Notes: generated by a model not told the origin, from the letters alone. Positions 1-5,341 are shown, counted from the first letter of the stretch. The stretch is 8,155 nt of DNA from UBA4416 sp043718985 (GCA_043718985.1 JAYSUQ010000270.1:1-8155); one strand, 5' to 3'. A program made the numbers and translations.

Positions 1-980
1 GTGTGTCTCTTGCAAATGCTATTGATAATTATGAAATGATAGTAGATAAATCTTTACGCAAAAAAATAAAACAACTTATAGAAGAGAAAAACGACAAAAA
101 GAAAATTCAAACATTTTTTAAGAATTTAGAAAATAAATGGGATAATAAAGATATAACAAAAGTTGATGTATATTATTTTGATAATGATAATGTAGCTTCA
201 CGTACAAAACTAGATGAATCATTTACGTCGAAGGTAATCGATGAAAATGTAACAGATACAGGTATAACGAAAATTCTTTTAAAGCATCTTGAAAAATATA
301 ACGAAACTGTTGGTAGTAAAATAACCGAGCATCCAGAGTTAGCTTTTTCAACTGATGGCATTGATGATTTAAACAAAAATATAATTTCATTAAACAATGG
401 CAAGTTTCATCATCCAATACAAAAAGTACGAACTTACGAAGCGAGGGGTAACAAATTTAAAGTAGGACATACTGGCAATAAAAAAGATAAATTTGTTGAA
501 GCGGCAAAAGGAACAAATTTATTTTTTGCCATTTACAAAGACGAAAAAGGAAAACGTAACTATGAAACTATACCTTTAAATGTTGTTATAGAAAATCAAA
601 AACAAGGCGCTTTACAAAATATAAAGCCTGAATTTTGTTCAGTACCAACCAAAAACGAAAAAGGAGATAGCTTATTATTTCATTTATCACCAAATGATTT
701 AGTATATGTGCCAACAAATGAGGAGTTTGAAAACCCCAACTTGGTTGATTTAAAAAAAATATCTAAAACACAAATAAATAGAATTATGAAATTCGTAAGT
801 TGTACTGGTGCAGAAGGATATTTTGCACCAAATTATTATTCTACTCCAATTATAAAAAATGAAGTAGGTACGAATAATAAAAGTGAAAAGACGTTTGACG
901 GCATACAAATAAAATCTGTTTGTTGGAAAATAAAAACAGATCGTTTGGGTATCGTAAATCAAATATTAAAACAAAACTAA
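1..980 (+). CDS. cas9: CRISPR-associated endonuclease Cas9, type II-C, C-terminal part (5' end outside window)
   Basis: This is the last ~325 codons of Cas9, the RNA-guided nuclease that cuts invading DNA. The frame is open from the window edge (codons begin at base 3), so the GTG there is internal and the true start is upstream. The residues match the region after RuvC-III in Bacteroidetes II-C Cas9: VASRTKLDESF (about 65-75), an ENVTDTGI segment, HHPIQKVRTYEA (about 137-148), KFVEAAKGTNLFFAIY (about 163-178) and MKFVSCTGAEGYFAP near residue 265. The protein ends with the usual KTDRLG tail. This part covers the wedge and PAM-interacting domains; the HNH and RuvC catalytic residues lie outside the window and cannot be judged. 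The stop codon falls inside the outer arm of a perfect palindrome (974-1018). cas1 does not follow directly because an ATPase gene intervenes. Family assignment is firm; activity is unknown. Confidence 0.95.
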   Translation, partial: VSLANAIDNYEMIVDKSLRKKIKQLIEEKNDKKKIQTFFKNLENKWDNKDITKVDVYYFDNDNVASRTKLDESFTSKVIDENVTDTGITKILLKHLEKYNETVGSKITEHPELAFSTDGIDDLNKNIISLNNGKFHHPIQKVRTYEARGNKFKVGHTGNKKDKFVEAAKGTNLFFAIYKDEKGKRNYETIPLNVVIENQKQGALQNIKPEFCSVPTKNEKGDSLLFHLSPNDLVYVPTNEEFENPNLVDLKKISKTQINRIMKFVSCTGAEGYFAPNYYSTPIIKNEVGTNNKSEKTFDGIQIKSVCWKIKTDRLGIVNQILKQN

Positions 981-1018
981 TCACACAAAATGTGTGACAC
1001 ATTTTGTGTGATTAGTTT
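974..1018. repeat. Perfect 45-bp palindrome after cas9 (left copy of the flanking repeat)
   Basis: Two 22-bp arms are exactly complementary around a single central G at 996 (core ...TGTGTGACACA...). The inner 29 bp (983-1011) are identical to 2179-2207 after the ATPase gene. The outer arms (AAACTAA / TTAGTTT) are unique to this copy and include the cas9 stop codon. There is no downstream T-run, so it is a poor candidate for an ordinary terminator. It may be a cassette boundary, a cruciform-forming site or an mRNA 3'-end hairpin. Confidence 0.9.
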
Positions 1019-1034
1019 ATTAGTTGTATATTTA
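1003..1034 (+). promoter_or_regulatory. Possible Bacteroidetes-type promoter for the ATPase gene
   Basis: TTTG at 1003-1006 lies in the right arm of the palindrome. TATATTTA at 1027-1034 matches TAnnTTTG at all but the last base, and the two are 20 nt apart, within the range used by Bacteroidetes sigma factor. The expected start would fall almost on the ATG at 1039, implying a leaderless or very short leader transcript. Weak evidence, but it would let the cassette bring its own promoter. Confidence 0.3.
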
Positions 1035-1038
1035 CTTT

Positions 1039-2175
1039 ATGGAAAAAGAGTTTAACCCGTTTTTAGTTAGTGGATATAAAGATGCGGCGCACTTTTGTAA
1101 TAGGCACGCCGAAAGCTTGGCGCTAAAAAAAAACATGAAAAATAATAACAATACTACATTGTTTGCTATACGTAGGCTTGGCAAAACAGGCCTTATACAC
1201 CACGTGTTTAATAGCTATGCTGTAAATAAAAAAATGGCATGCATTTATATTGATATTTTAAATACACGTAATTTAAAAGAGTTTACTAACCAATTGGCCA
1301 CCGCTATTTATAATAGGTTTACAGAAAAACAAAGCATTGGTAAAAAATTTATTAATGCCATAAAATTATTGCGCCCATCGGTTAGTTACGATGCCCTTTC
1401 GGGTGAGCCCGAATTAACCTTTACATTAGCCGAGCCTAAACATTACGAAAAAACCATACAACAATTATTTACTTTTTTAGATAGCCAAAACGTGCATGTT
1501 ATTTTGGCAATAGATGAGTTTCAGCAAATATTAGAATATCCCGAAAAAAATACCGAAGCCTTATTGCGAAGCCATATACAACAATTAAAACACACCAACT
1601 TTGTTTTTTGTGGAAGCAATCAAAAAATGATGCACCAATTATTTAACAGTGCCAAAAGCCCGTTTTATGCCAGTTGTACTAGTATACATTTAAATTTTAT
1701 TAGTAATCCCGATTACGTTTCTTTTATAACTCGTTTGTTTAACCAACATAAACGAAGCATTACCAAAGAAGCAATTGATTTTATATTACATTTTACTTGT
1801 AGCCACACATTTTACACACAATATTTTTGTAATTTTTTATTTGCAAATGGAACAAAAAAAATAACATTAATCGATGCACAAAAAAATGCCATTGCCATTT
1901 TAAAACTAAACGAAAGCACCTACTATCAGTATAGAAATTTAATTACAACCGCACAGTGGAATTTATTATTAGCAGTTGCTAAAGAAGGTAGGTTGCATAA
2001 CGCACACACTAAACAGTTTTTAAACACCTACAATTTAGGAACCTCATCAATGGTTACGAGAGGTATTGAGGCATTGCTTGATAAAGAACTTATTTATTAT
2101 AACGCAGGGGTAGATAAACCATACTACGAAGTGTATGATAAATTTTTAATGCGTTGGATGCAACATCCAAAATAA
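1039..2175 (+). CDS. P-loop AAA ATPase (ATPase_2/PF01637-like family) inserted in the cas operon
   Basis: This 378-aa protein resembles the AAA/ATPase-2 proteins that occur in many copies in Bacteroidetes and archaea. From the ATG at 1039 it opens with the family-typical NPFLVSGY. A TTG five codons upstream is possible, but this ATG fits the conserved N-terminus better. The Walker A-like loop is IRRLGKT (44-50), a shortened form usual in this family. Walker B is LAIDE (156-160), followed by FQQI. A sensor-1-like stretch FCGSNQKMM lies near 190-198. Residues 307-375 look like the C-terminal winged helix, ending with DKFLMRWMQ. The true role of these STAND/AAA-like ATPases is not established; they have been linked to mobile elements and to toxin-like or defence functions. 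The gene lies between cas9 and cas1 with palindromes directly outside it. Nothing in the sequence shows a CRISPR function, so it may be a passenger or an accessory defence gene. No membrane segment is seen. Confidence 0.85.
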   Translation: MEKEFNPFLVSGYKDAAHFCNRHAESLALKKNMKNNNNTTLFAIRRLGKTGLIHHVFNSYAVNKKMACIYIDILNTRNLKEFTNQLATAIYNRFTEKQSIGKKFINAIKLLRPSVSYDALSGEPELTFTLAEPKHYEKTIQQLFTFLDSQNVHVILAIDEFQQILEYPEKNTEALLRSHIQQLKHTNFVFCGSNQKMMHQLFNSAKSPFYASCTSIHLNFISNPDYVSFITRLFNQHKRSITKEAIDFILHFTCSHTFYTQYFCNFLFANGTKKITLIDAQKNAIAILKLNESTYYQYRNLITTAQWNLLLAVAKEGRLHNAHTKQFLNTYNLGTSSMVTRGIEALLDKELIYYNAGVDKPYYEVYDKFLMRWMQHPK

Positions 2176-2178
2176 ATA

Positions 2179-2207
2179 ACACAAAATGTGTGACACATTT
2201 TGTGTGA
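2179..2207. repeat. Palindrome after the ATPase gene (right copy of the flanking repeat)
   Basis: The 29 bp here are identical to 983-1011. The perfect palindrome is 27 nt (2179-2205, 13-bp arms around G2192); outside it symmetry is lost, unlike the left copy. It begins 3 nt after the ATPase stop and ends 18 nt before the cas1 start, so in RNA its hairpin would sit close to the cas1 ribosome entry region. Confidence 0.88.
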
Positions 2208-2225
2208 AATTTAAAAAATACAATT

Positions 2226-3155
2226 ATGATAAAACGCACCATTTATTTTGGAAACCCATCTTACTTAAGCATTAAAAATGCACAGCTATTTATTAGGTTG
2301 CCCGAAGTAGAAAAAAACGATTTGTTACCTACCGAATTTAAACGAGATGCTTTAGCTACCATACCAATAGAAGATATTGGAATTGTGGTGATTGATAACC
2401 CACAAATAACCTTAACAAGTGGTTTGTTACAAGCCTTACAAGATAATAACGTAGCAGTAATTATTTGTGATTACCGCCACATGCCACAAAGTTTATTATT
2501 GCCTATTGAAGGTAATAGCATACAACAAGAACGTTACGATGCGCAACTTGCTGCCAGCGAACCATTAAAAAAACAATTGTGGCAACAAACCATTATACAA
2601 AAAATAAAAAATCAAGCAACTGCTTTAGACAGTTTACAATTGCCCTCTCAATATTTAATACCCTTGCAGCGCAATGTAAAAAGTGGCGATGCCGATAATT
2701 GCGAGGCTACAGCAGCAGTGTATTATTGGCAAACTATTTTTAGGCATGTTAATGGTTTTATTCGCCATCGTGAAGGACCGCCACCCAATAATTTTTTAAA
2801 TTATGGCTACGCCATTTTACGAGCTACTATGGCGCGAAGTATAGTGGCAGCAGGCTTACTCCCTACTCTAGGCATTTTTCATCGTAACCGATATAATGCT
2901 TTTTGTTTGGCCGATGATTTAATGGAGCCTTACCGCCCTTATGTAGATCAAATAGTACATCAAATGGTTACCGAAATGGGTATTACCAATGATATGACGA
3001 AAGAACATAAAGCAATTTTATTAAAAATACCAGCTATTGATGTTACCATTGATGGCGAAAAAAGCCCATTAATGCTTGCAACACAACGCACTGCCGTTAG
3101 CCTTGTAAAATGTTTTAATGGCGAGCAACGAAAAATACTGTATCCCGAACTTTAG
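2226..3155 (+). CDS. cas1: CRISPR-associated integrase Cas1, type II-C
   Basis: Cas1 is the metal-dependent integrase that, with Cas2, inserts new spacers into the array. The protein has 309 residues, a normal length for type II Cas1, and begins MIKRTIYFGNPSYLS, as usual for the II-C group. The N-terminal beta domain spans about 1-95, including IPIEDIGIVVIDNPQITLTSGLL. The C-terminal helical domain carries the metal ligands: E160 (NCEATAAVYYW), H219 (LGIFHRNRYNAF) and acidic residues in LADDLMEPYRP (D230, D231 and E234). All expected active-site positions are present, so it looks functional. The ATG at 2226 is the only sensible start. There is no clear Shine-Dalgarno site, as is common in Bacteroidota. 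It is separated from cas9 by the ATPase cassette, and cas2 follows after 59 nt. Confidence 0.97.
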   Translation: MIKRTIYFGNPSYLSIKNAQLFIRLPEVEKNDLLPTEFKRDALATIPIEDIGIVVIDNPQITLTSGLLQALQDNNVAVIICDYRHMPQSLLLPIEGNSIQQERYDAQLAASEPLKKQLWQQTIIQKIKNQATALDSLQLPSQYLIPLQRNVKSGDADNCEATAAVYYWQTIFRHVNGFIRHREGPPPNNFLNYGYAILRATMARSIVAAGLLPTLGIFHRNRYNAFCLADDLMEPYRPYVDQIVHQMVTEMGITNDMTKEHKAILLKIPAIDVTIDGEKSPLMLATQRTAVSLVKCFNGEQRKILYPEL

Positions 3156-3170
3156 TACCCTGCAATTACA

Positions 3171-3192
3171 AAGGAGTTGAAAAATGCTGTGA
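3171..3192 (+). other. Shine-Dalgarno-like site with a two-codon reading frame ahead of cas2
   Basis: AAGGAG (3171-3176) lies 7 nt before ATG CTG TGA (3184-3192), in the 59-nt gap between cas1 and cas2. A good Shine-Dalgarno site is uncommon in this phylum. Here it points to a minimal frame rather than to cas2, which starts 22 nt after the TGA. It may act as a translational coupling or reinitiation site, or be chance. Confidence 0.25.
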
Positions 3193-3214
3193 GTGTACTA
3201 TTAATACAAACACC

Positions 3215-3559
3215 ATGAACCTAAATACCGAACGCCTAAACGCCTACCGAGTTATGTGGACATTAGTAATGTATGACTTGCCAACCGAAACAAAAAAAGA
3301 CCGTGTTTTGGCCGCACGCTTCAGAAAAGATTTGTTAAAAGATGGTTTTACAATGTTTCAGTTTAGTATGTATGTGCGCCATAGTGCCAGTGCCGAAAAT
3401 GCCGACGTGCATAAACGCCGCGTAAAAACATTATTGCCCGAACATGGCAAAGTTGGCATTTTGCAAATAACCGATAAACAATTTGGGCAAATGGAATTAT
3501 TTTATGGCGCTAAAAAACACGAATTGCCAAACATACCACAGCAGTTGGAGTTATTTTAG
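3215..3559 (+). CDS. cas2: CRISPR-associated protein Cas2, type II-C
   Basis: Cas2 forms the dimeric core of the Cas1-Cas2 spacer-acquisition complex. The 114 residues match II-C Cas2 along their length: RLNAYRVMWTLVMYDLPTE at the start, containing the conserved Asp (D21) at the end of beta-1, then KDRVLAARFRKDLLKDGF, MFQFSMYVRHSAS, and GKVGILQITDKQFGQMELFYG near the C-terminus. The ferredoxin-like fold is therefore intact. Length is usual for this subtype. It lies downstream of cas1 and is probably co-transcribed with it. Its stop codon is 3 nt from the stop of the HIRAN gene on the other strand, and no terminator lies between them. Confidence 0.97.
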   Translation: MNLNTERLNAYRVMWTLVMYDLPTETKKDRVLAARFRKDLLKDGFTMFQFSMYVRHSASAENADVHKRRVKTLLPEHGKVGILQITDKQFGQMELFYGAKKHELPNIPQQLELF

Positions 3560-3562
3560 GCC

Positions 3563-4420
3563 TTAAAATTTAAGTTCAATATAATGCCTTCCAATTTTAT
3601 CGCAAACATCATCAACATCTTTAACAAAGCTAACCAGCTGTTGTGCCTCCGTTGTACCCATAACAATGTAGCCACTATCATTAAATAGTTCGTTAAATTG
3701 CCCCATTGTTTGTTCAATTAAATTAACAAGGTTGCTAATAGTAATATTATTTGGTAATGTGTTTTTATTAACAATTAGATAATCGCCAGTTTGCTCGCCA
3801 TAGGCATACATGGGTTGTATGGTTGATGAGTGAATGATGTCATACATATCATCATTTTTACTGTTATTAACTAAAAAACTATGCCAATCGTAATTATTGG
3901 TATCGGTAGTGCAATCATCAACCATATTAAAAACAACTTTGCTAATGTTGCCATCGTTATGTTTATAGCTATAATAATTAGGGTTACTAAGTGTGGTAAG
4001 GTAGGCGGCATCGTTAGTTGTAATTGCGGCATCTTTTAAAAAAGAAACAGCAATACATAAATTTTCCCAAGGTTGTACTTGTTTATTTAAATGGGTAATT
4101 TCGGCAAGCAGTTCAAGCGCGTTGGCATCTATTAATCTACTTAGTATTTCGTTATCCGAACTGGGTATAAAACCAATTTTTTCGTTATTCCAATACAATG
4201 CAATGGCACAATCATCAAACTCGTTGTTAGGTTCGCGTTTTAGGGCAAGCATATCGCCTACATTCATATTATTTAACAATTGCATGCCATTATAAAACCT
4301 AAAGCCAGCCACAAAGCATTGTAGTAAATAAATTTTTTGGTAATGTTGTACTATTTTTTTTGGCAATAAAGCAACTGCGCCCAGCGCCAATAGGTTTTTT
4401 ATAAAAATACCGCGTTGCAT
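3563..4420 (-). CDS. HIRAN-domain protein with a signal-like N-terminus
   Basis: This 285-aa protein contains a HIRAN domain at about residues 31-125. It is recognised from LLQCFVAGFRFYNG, VGDMLALKREPNNEFDDCAI and KIGFIPSSDNEILSRLIDA. In other proteins (such as HLTF) HIRAN binds free 3' DNA ends, usually joined to a helicase or nuclease, but here no catalytic partner domain is visible. The remaining ~160 residues are not recognised. The N-terminus QRGIFIKNLLALGAVALLP resembles a Tat leader (RRxFLK) with the second Arg replaced by Gly, followed by a short hydrophobic stretch. It may be exported, membrane-tethered, or a decayed signal. It lies between cas2 and the array, on the opposite strand to the cas genes and downstream of the tracrRNA terminator. 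No known CRISPR role; it could be a bystander. Confidence 0.8.
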   Translation of the reverse strand: MQRGIFIKNLLALGAVALLPKKIVQHYQKIYLLQCFVAGFRFYNGMQLLNNMNVGDMLALKREPNNEFDDCAIALYWNNEKIGFIPSSDNEILSRLIDANALELLAEITHLNKQVQPWENLCIAVSFLKDAAITTNDAAYLTTLSNPNYYSYKHNDGNISKVVFNMVDDCTTDTNNYDWHSFLVNNSKNDDMYDIIHSSTIQPMYAYGEQTGDYLIVNKNTLPNNITISNLVNLIEQTMGQFNELFNDSGYIVMGTTEAQQLVSFVKDVDDVCDKIGRHYIELKF

Positions 4421-4465
4421 TGTTTTTTAGTAAAAATAATAAAAATTATGATTATTGATAGAAAC

Positions 4466-4489
4466 AAAAAATCCGCCCTTAAAGCGGAT
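4466..4489 (-). terminator. Intrinsic terminator ending the array/tracrRNA transcript
   Basis: Read on the - strand, ATCCGC (4489-4484) pairs with GCGGAT (4476-4471) around a 7-nt loop, and a T-run of six follows (4471-4466). On the + strand no T-run follows the hairpin, so it works in one direction only. It is the GC-richest piece of an AT-rich region and separates the array transcript from the HIRAN gene. Confidence 0.8.
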
Positions 4490-4580
4490 AATTGTTTGAT
4501 AAAACTTCATTTTTTTAATTGATAAAAACTTGTTAAACCATTGATTTTACAAGTGTTTTAGTTGCACATGGTGTTTATCA
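4466..4580 (-). ncRNA. Candidate tracrRNA starting in the last CRISPR repeat
   Basis: In II-C systems the tracrRNA pairs with the 5' half of the crRNA repeat (here GUUGUGAAUAGAUUUC...). On the - strand, 4549-4529 holds a related, imperfect complement (AAAATCAATGGTTTAACAAG). About a dozen pairs can form, in two blocks separated by a small tracr-side bulge (UGGU, 4537-4540), as in known repeat:anti-repeat duplexes. The segment can also fold on itself (CTTGT...ACAAG). Two copies of AGTTTT(T)ATCAA (4530-4519 and 4506-4496) follow, then the terminator at 4489-4466. The start is set at ~4580, where the promoter inside repeat 1 should initiate; no other promoter is seen. Length ~115 nt is usual for a tracrRNA. 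The pairing was judged by eye. A rival anti-repeat-like segment exists at 4786-4802 on the + strand. Confidence 0.5.
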
Positions 4581-4586
4581 ATAAAT

Positions 4587-4616
4587 CAAAGATACAATTT
4601 GAAATCTATTCACAAC
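4587..4616 (-). promoter_or_regulatory. Promoter inside repeat 1, likely driving the tracrRNA
   Basis: On the - strand GTTG (4616-4613) and TATCTTTG (4594-4587) are 18 nt apart, a full match to the Bacteroidetes -7 element TAnnTTTG with a TTG-type -33. Initiation is expected near 4580. Because this is the last repeat in that direction, the RNA contains no spacer and runs straight into the candidate tracrRNA. Confidence 0.5.
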
Positions 4617-4740
4617 TTGAATCCCAACCTAAATGCACACACCCAGGGTGTTTATCAATAAATCAAAGATACAATTTGAAATCTATTCACAACTGCCACT
4701 AGGTGCAGTTTCAAAAACACTCTGGTGTTTATCAATAAAT

Positions 4741-4770
4741 CAAAGATACAATTTGAAATCTATTCACAAC
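4741..4770 (-). promoter_or_regulatory. Promoter inside repeat 3; same element in repeat 2 (4664-4693)
   Basis: The same -33/-7 pair occurs here and in repeat 2, placed so that transcription would start in the last ~10 nt of the repeat and read through the next spacer into the following repeat. This is the arrangement shown for Neisseria and Campylobacter II-C arrays, where each repeat makes its own crRNA. The inference rests on the motif match and spacing only. Confidence 0.5.
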
Positions 4771-4785
4771 GTCTGCTACTTTAAG

Positions 4786-4802
4786 AATTTGCAATCCCAC
4801 AA
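4786..4802 (+). other. Second anti-repeat-like segment beside the array
   Basis: AATTTGCAATCCCACAA resembles the + strand repeat end (AATTTGAAATC....CACAAC) with a short gap. It could pair with about 15 bases of the crRNA repeat. It is too close to repeat 3 to be a fourth repeat. No terminator follows on the + strand before the next gene, which makes it the weaker tracrRNA candidate. It may be leader sequence or a repeat relic. Confidence 0.3.
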
Positions 4803-4829
4803 ATTGTTCAAAAAAACTAACTACTTAAT

Positions 4830-4862
4830 GTTGCATAAAACTCAATATTCGTTGTAAATTTG
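4830..4862 (+). promoter_or_regulatory. Bacteroidetes-type promoter for the bacilliredoxin gene
   Basis: GTTG (4830-4833) and a perfect TAnnTTTG element, TAAATTTG (4855-4862), are 21 nt apart. Transcription would begin near 4868 and leave a ~30-nt AT-rich leader before the ATG at 4900. It marks the start of the next + strand unit and lies within what would be the CRISPR leader side. Confidence 0.6.
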
Positions 4863-4899
4863 CATAATTAATTATTATTCATTTTAAAAAACATAAAAT

Positions 4900-5310
4900 A
4901 TGTATCCAGAAGCATTAGTAACACCAATGAAAGCCGAACTAACAATGGCAGGTTTTGAAGATTTAACAACTCCCGATAGTGTTGATGGTGCTGTAAAAAC
5001 AAATGGCACAGTGTTAGTAGTTGTAAATTCAGTTTGCGGTTGTGCCGCTGGTGCTTGCCGCCCGGGTGTTAAACAAAGTTTAGATAACTCAAAAGTACCT
5101 ACCAAATTAACTACTGTTTTTGCTGGTTTTGATGCGGAAGCAGTTAATCAAGCCCGAAAACATTTTGCTCCTTATCCGCCTTCATCGCCATGCATTGCAT
5201 TATTTAAAAATGGTGAGTTGGTTCATTTTGTTGAGCGTCATAATATTGAAGGACGAACTGCGGCAATGATAGCTGAACACTTAAAAACAGTTTATGACGA
5301 ATTTTGTTAA
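4900..5310 (+). CDS. BrxA/BrxB-family bacilliredoxin (YphP/YqiW family)
   Basis: A thioredoxin-like protein of 136 residues that, in the Bacillus homologues, removes bacillithiol from S-bacillithiolated proteins in the cytoplasm. The redox site CGC (C46-G-C48) is in the typical context NSVCGCAAGACRPG, with a further Cys at 53. The family signature PYPPSSPCIALF (about 91-102) and VERHNIEGR follow. Length and start (MYPEALV) are usual. No signal peptide is present. The gene has its own promoter upstream and an intrinsic terminator downstream, so it is probably monocistronic. This family is broadly found in Bacteroidota, some of which make bacillithiol; whether this organism does cannot be told here. 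I cannot decide between BrxA and BrxB, so no symbol is given. Confidence 0.93.
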   Translation: MYPEALVTPMKAELTMAGFEDLTTPDSVDGAVKTNGTVLVVVNSVCGCAAGACRPGVKQSLDNSKVPTKLTTVFAGFDAEAVNQARKHFAPYPPSSPCIALFKNGELVHFVERHNIEGRTAAMIAEHLKTVYDEFC

Positions 5311-5341
5311 ACAATTCATTCTTAAAAAGTAATTTAAAATT

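Larger units (their letters stand above)
974..2207 (+). mobile_element. Putative ATPase cassette inserted between cas9 and cas1
   Basis: The segment holds a single ATPase gene bounded by two copies of the same 29-bp palindromic sequence (983-1011 and 2179-2207), which are both direct and inverted repeats. Type II-C loci normally run cas9-cas1-cas2 with no gene between, so the ATPase is an addition. No transposase or integrase is encoded inside. That makes it at best a non-autonomous unit moved in trans or by recombination between palindromes. The boundary is inferred from the repeats; no target-site duplication is evident. The alternative is that the palindromes are post-stop hairpins and the gene arrived by another route. 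Confidence 0.35.
4570..4770 (-). CRISPR. CRISPR array: three identical 47-bp repeats, two 30-bp spacers
   Basis: Repeats lie at 4570-4616, 4647-4693 and 4724-4770 and are identical at every base. Spacers are 4617-4646 and 4694-4723. On the - strand the repeat starts GTTGTGAATAG and ends AAACACC. It has the layout of the 47-nt II-C repeats known from Bacteroides-type loci, with a TATCTTTG core. The strand is chosen from this start, from the promoter inside the repeat, and from the terminator on that side. The leader would then be at 4771 and above, away from the cas genes. Neither spacer matches other sequence in this window as far as I can see. The array is short but its terminal repeats are not degenerate. 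Confidence 0.97.

Noticed and set aside
3..5. GTG at the window edge as a start codon
   Set aside because: The frame is open into the edge and the protein matches only the C-terminal part of Cas9.
974..1018. Palindrome as a CRP/FNR-type operator, because of its TGTGA/TCACA words
   Set aside because: The half-sites face the wrong way and are spaced too far apart (TCACA at the left end, TGTGA at the right end), unlike TGTGA-N6-TCACA.
974..1018. Palindrome as a normal rho-independent terminator of cas9
   Set aside because: The stem is AT-rich, there is almost no loop and no T-run follows.
1024..1038. TTG start five codons upstream of the ATPase ATG
   Set aside because: The family-conserved N-terminus begins at the ATG (MEKEFNPFLVSGY), and the extra residues overlap the likely -7 element.
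4509..4534. + strand tracrRNA pairing with a + strand crRNA via TTGATAAA
   Set aside because: The repeat class is normally read from GTTGTG, the promoter motif and terminator are on the - strand, and a + strand RNA would run into the array without a terminator.
4633..4857. 74-codon + strand reading frame across the array
   Set aside because: It runs through CRISPR repeats and spacers and encodes the repeat twice; it is a by-product of the array, not a gene.
4884..5105. - strand reading frame opposite the bacilliredoxin gene
   Set aside because: It is a shadow of a well-recognised gene on the + strand.
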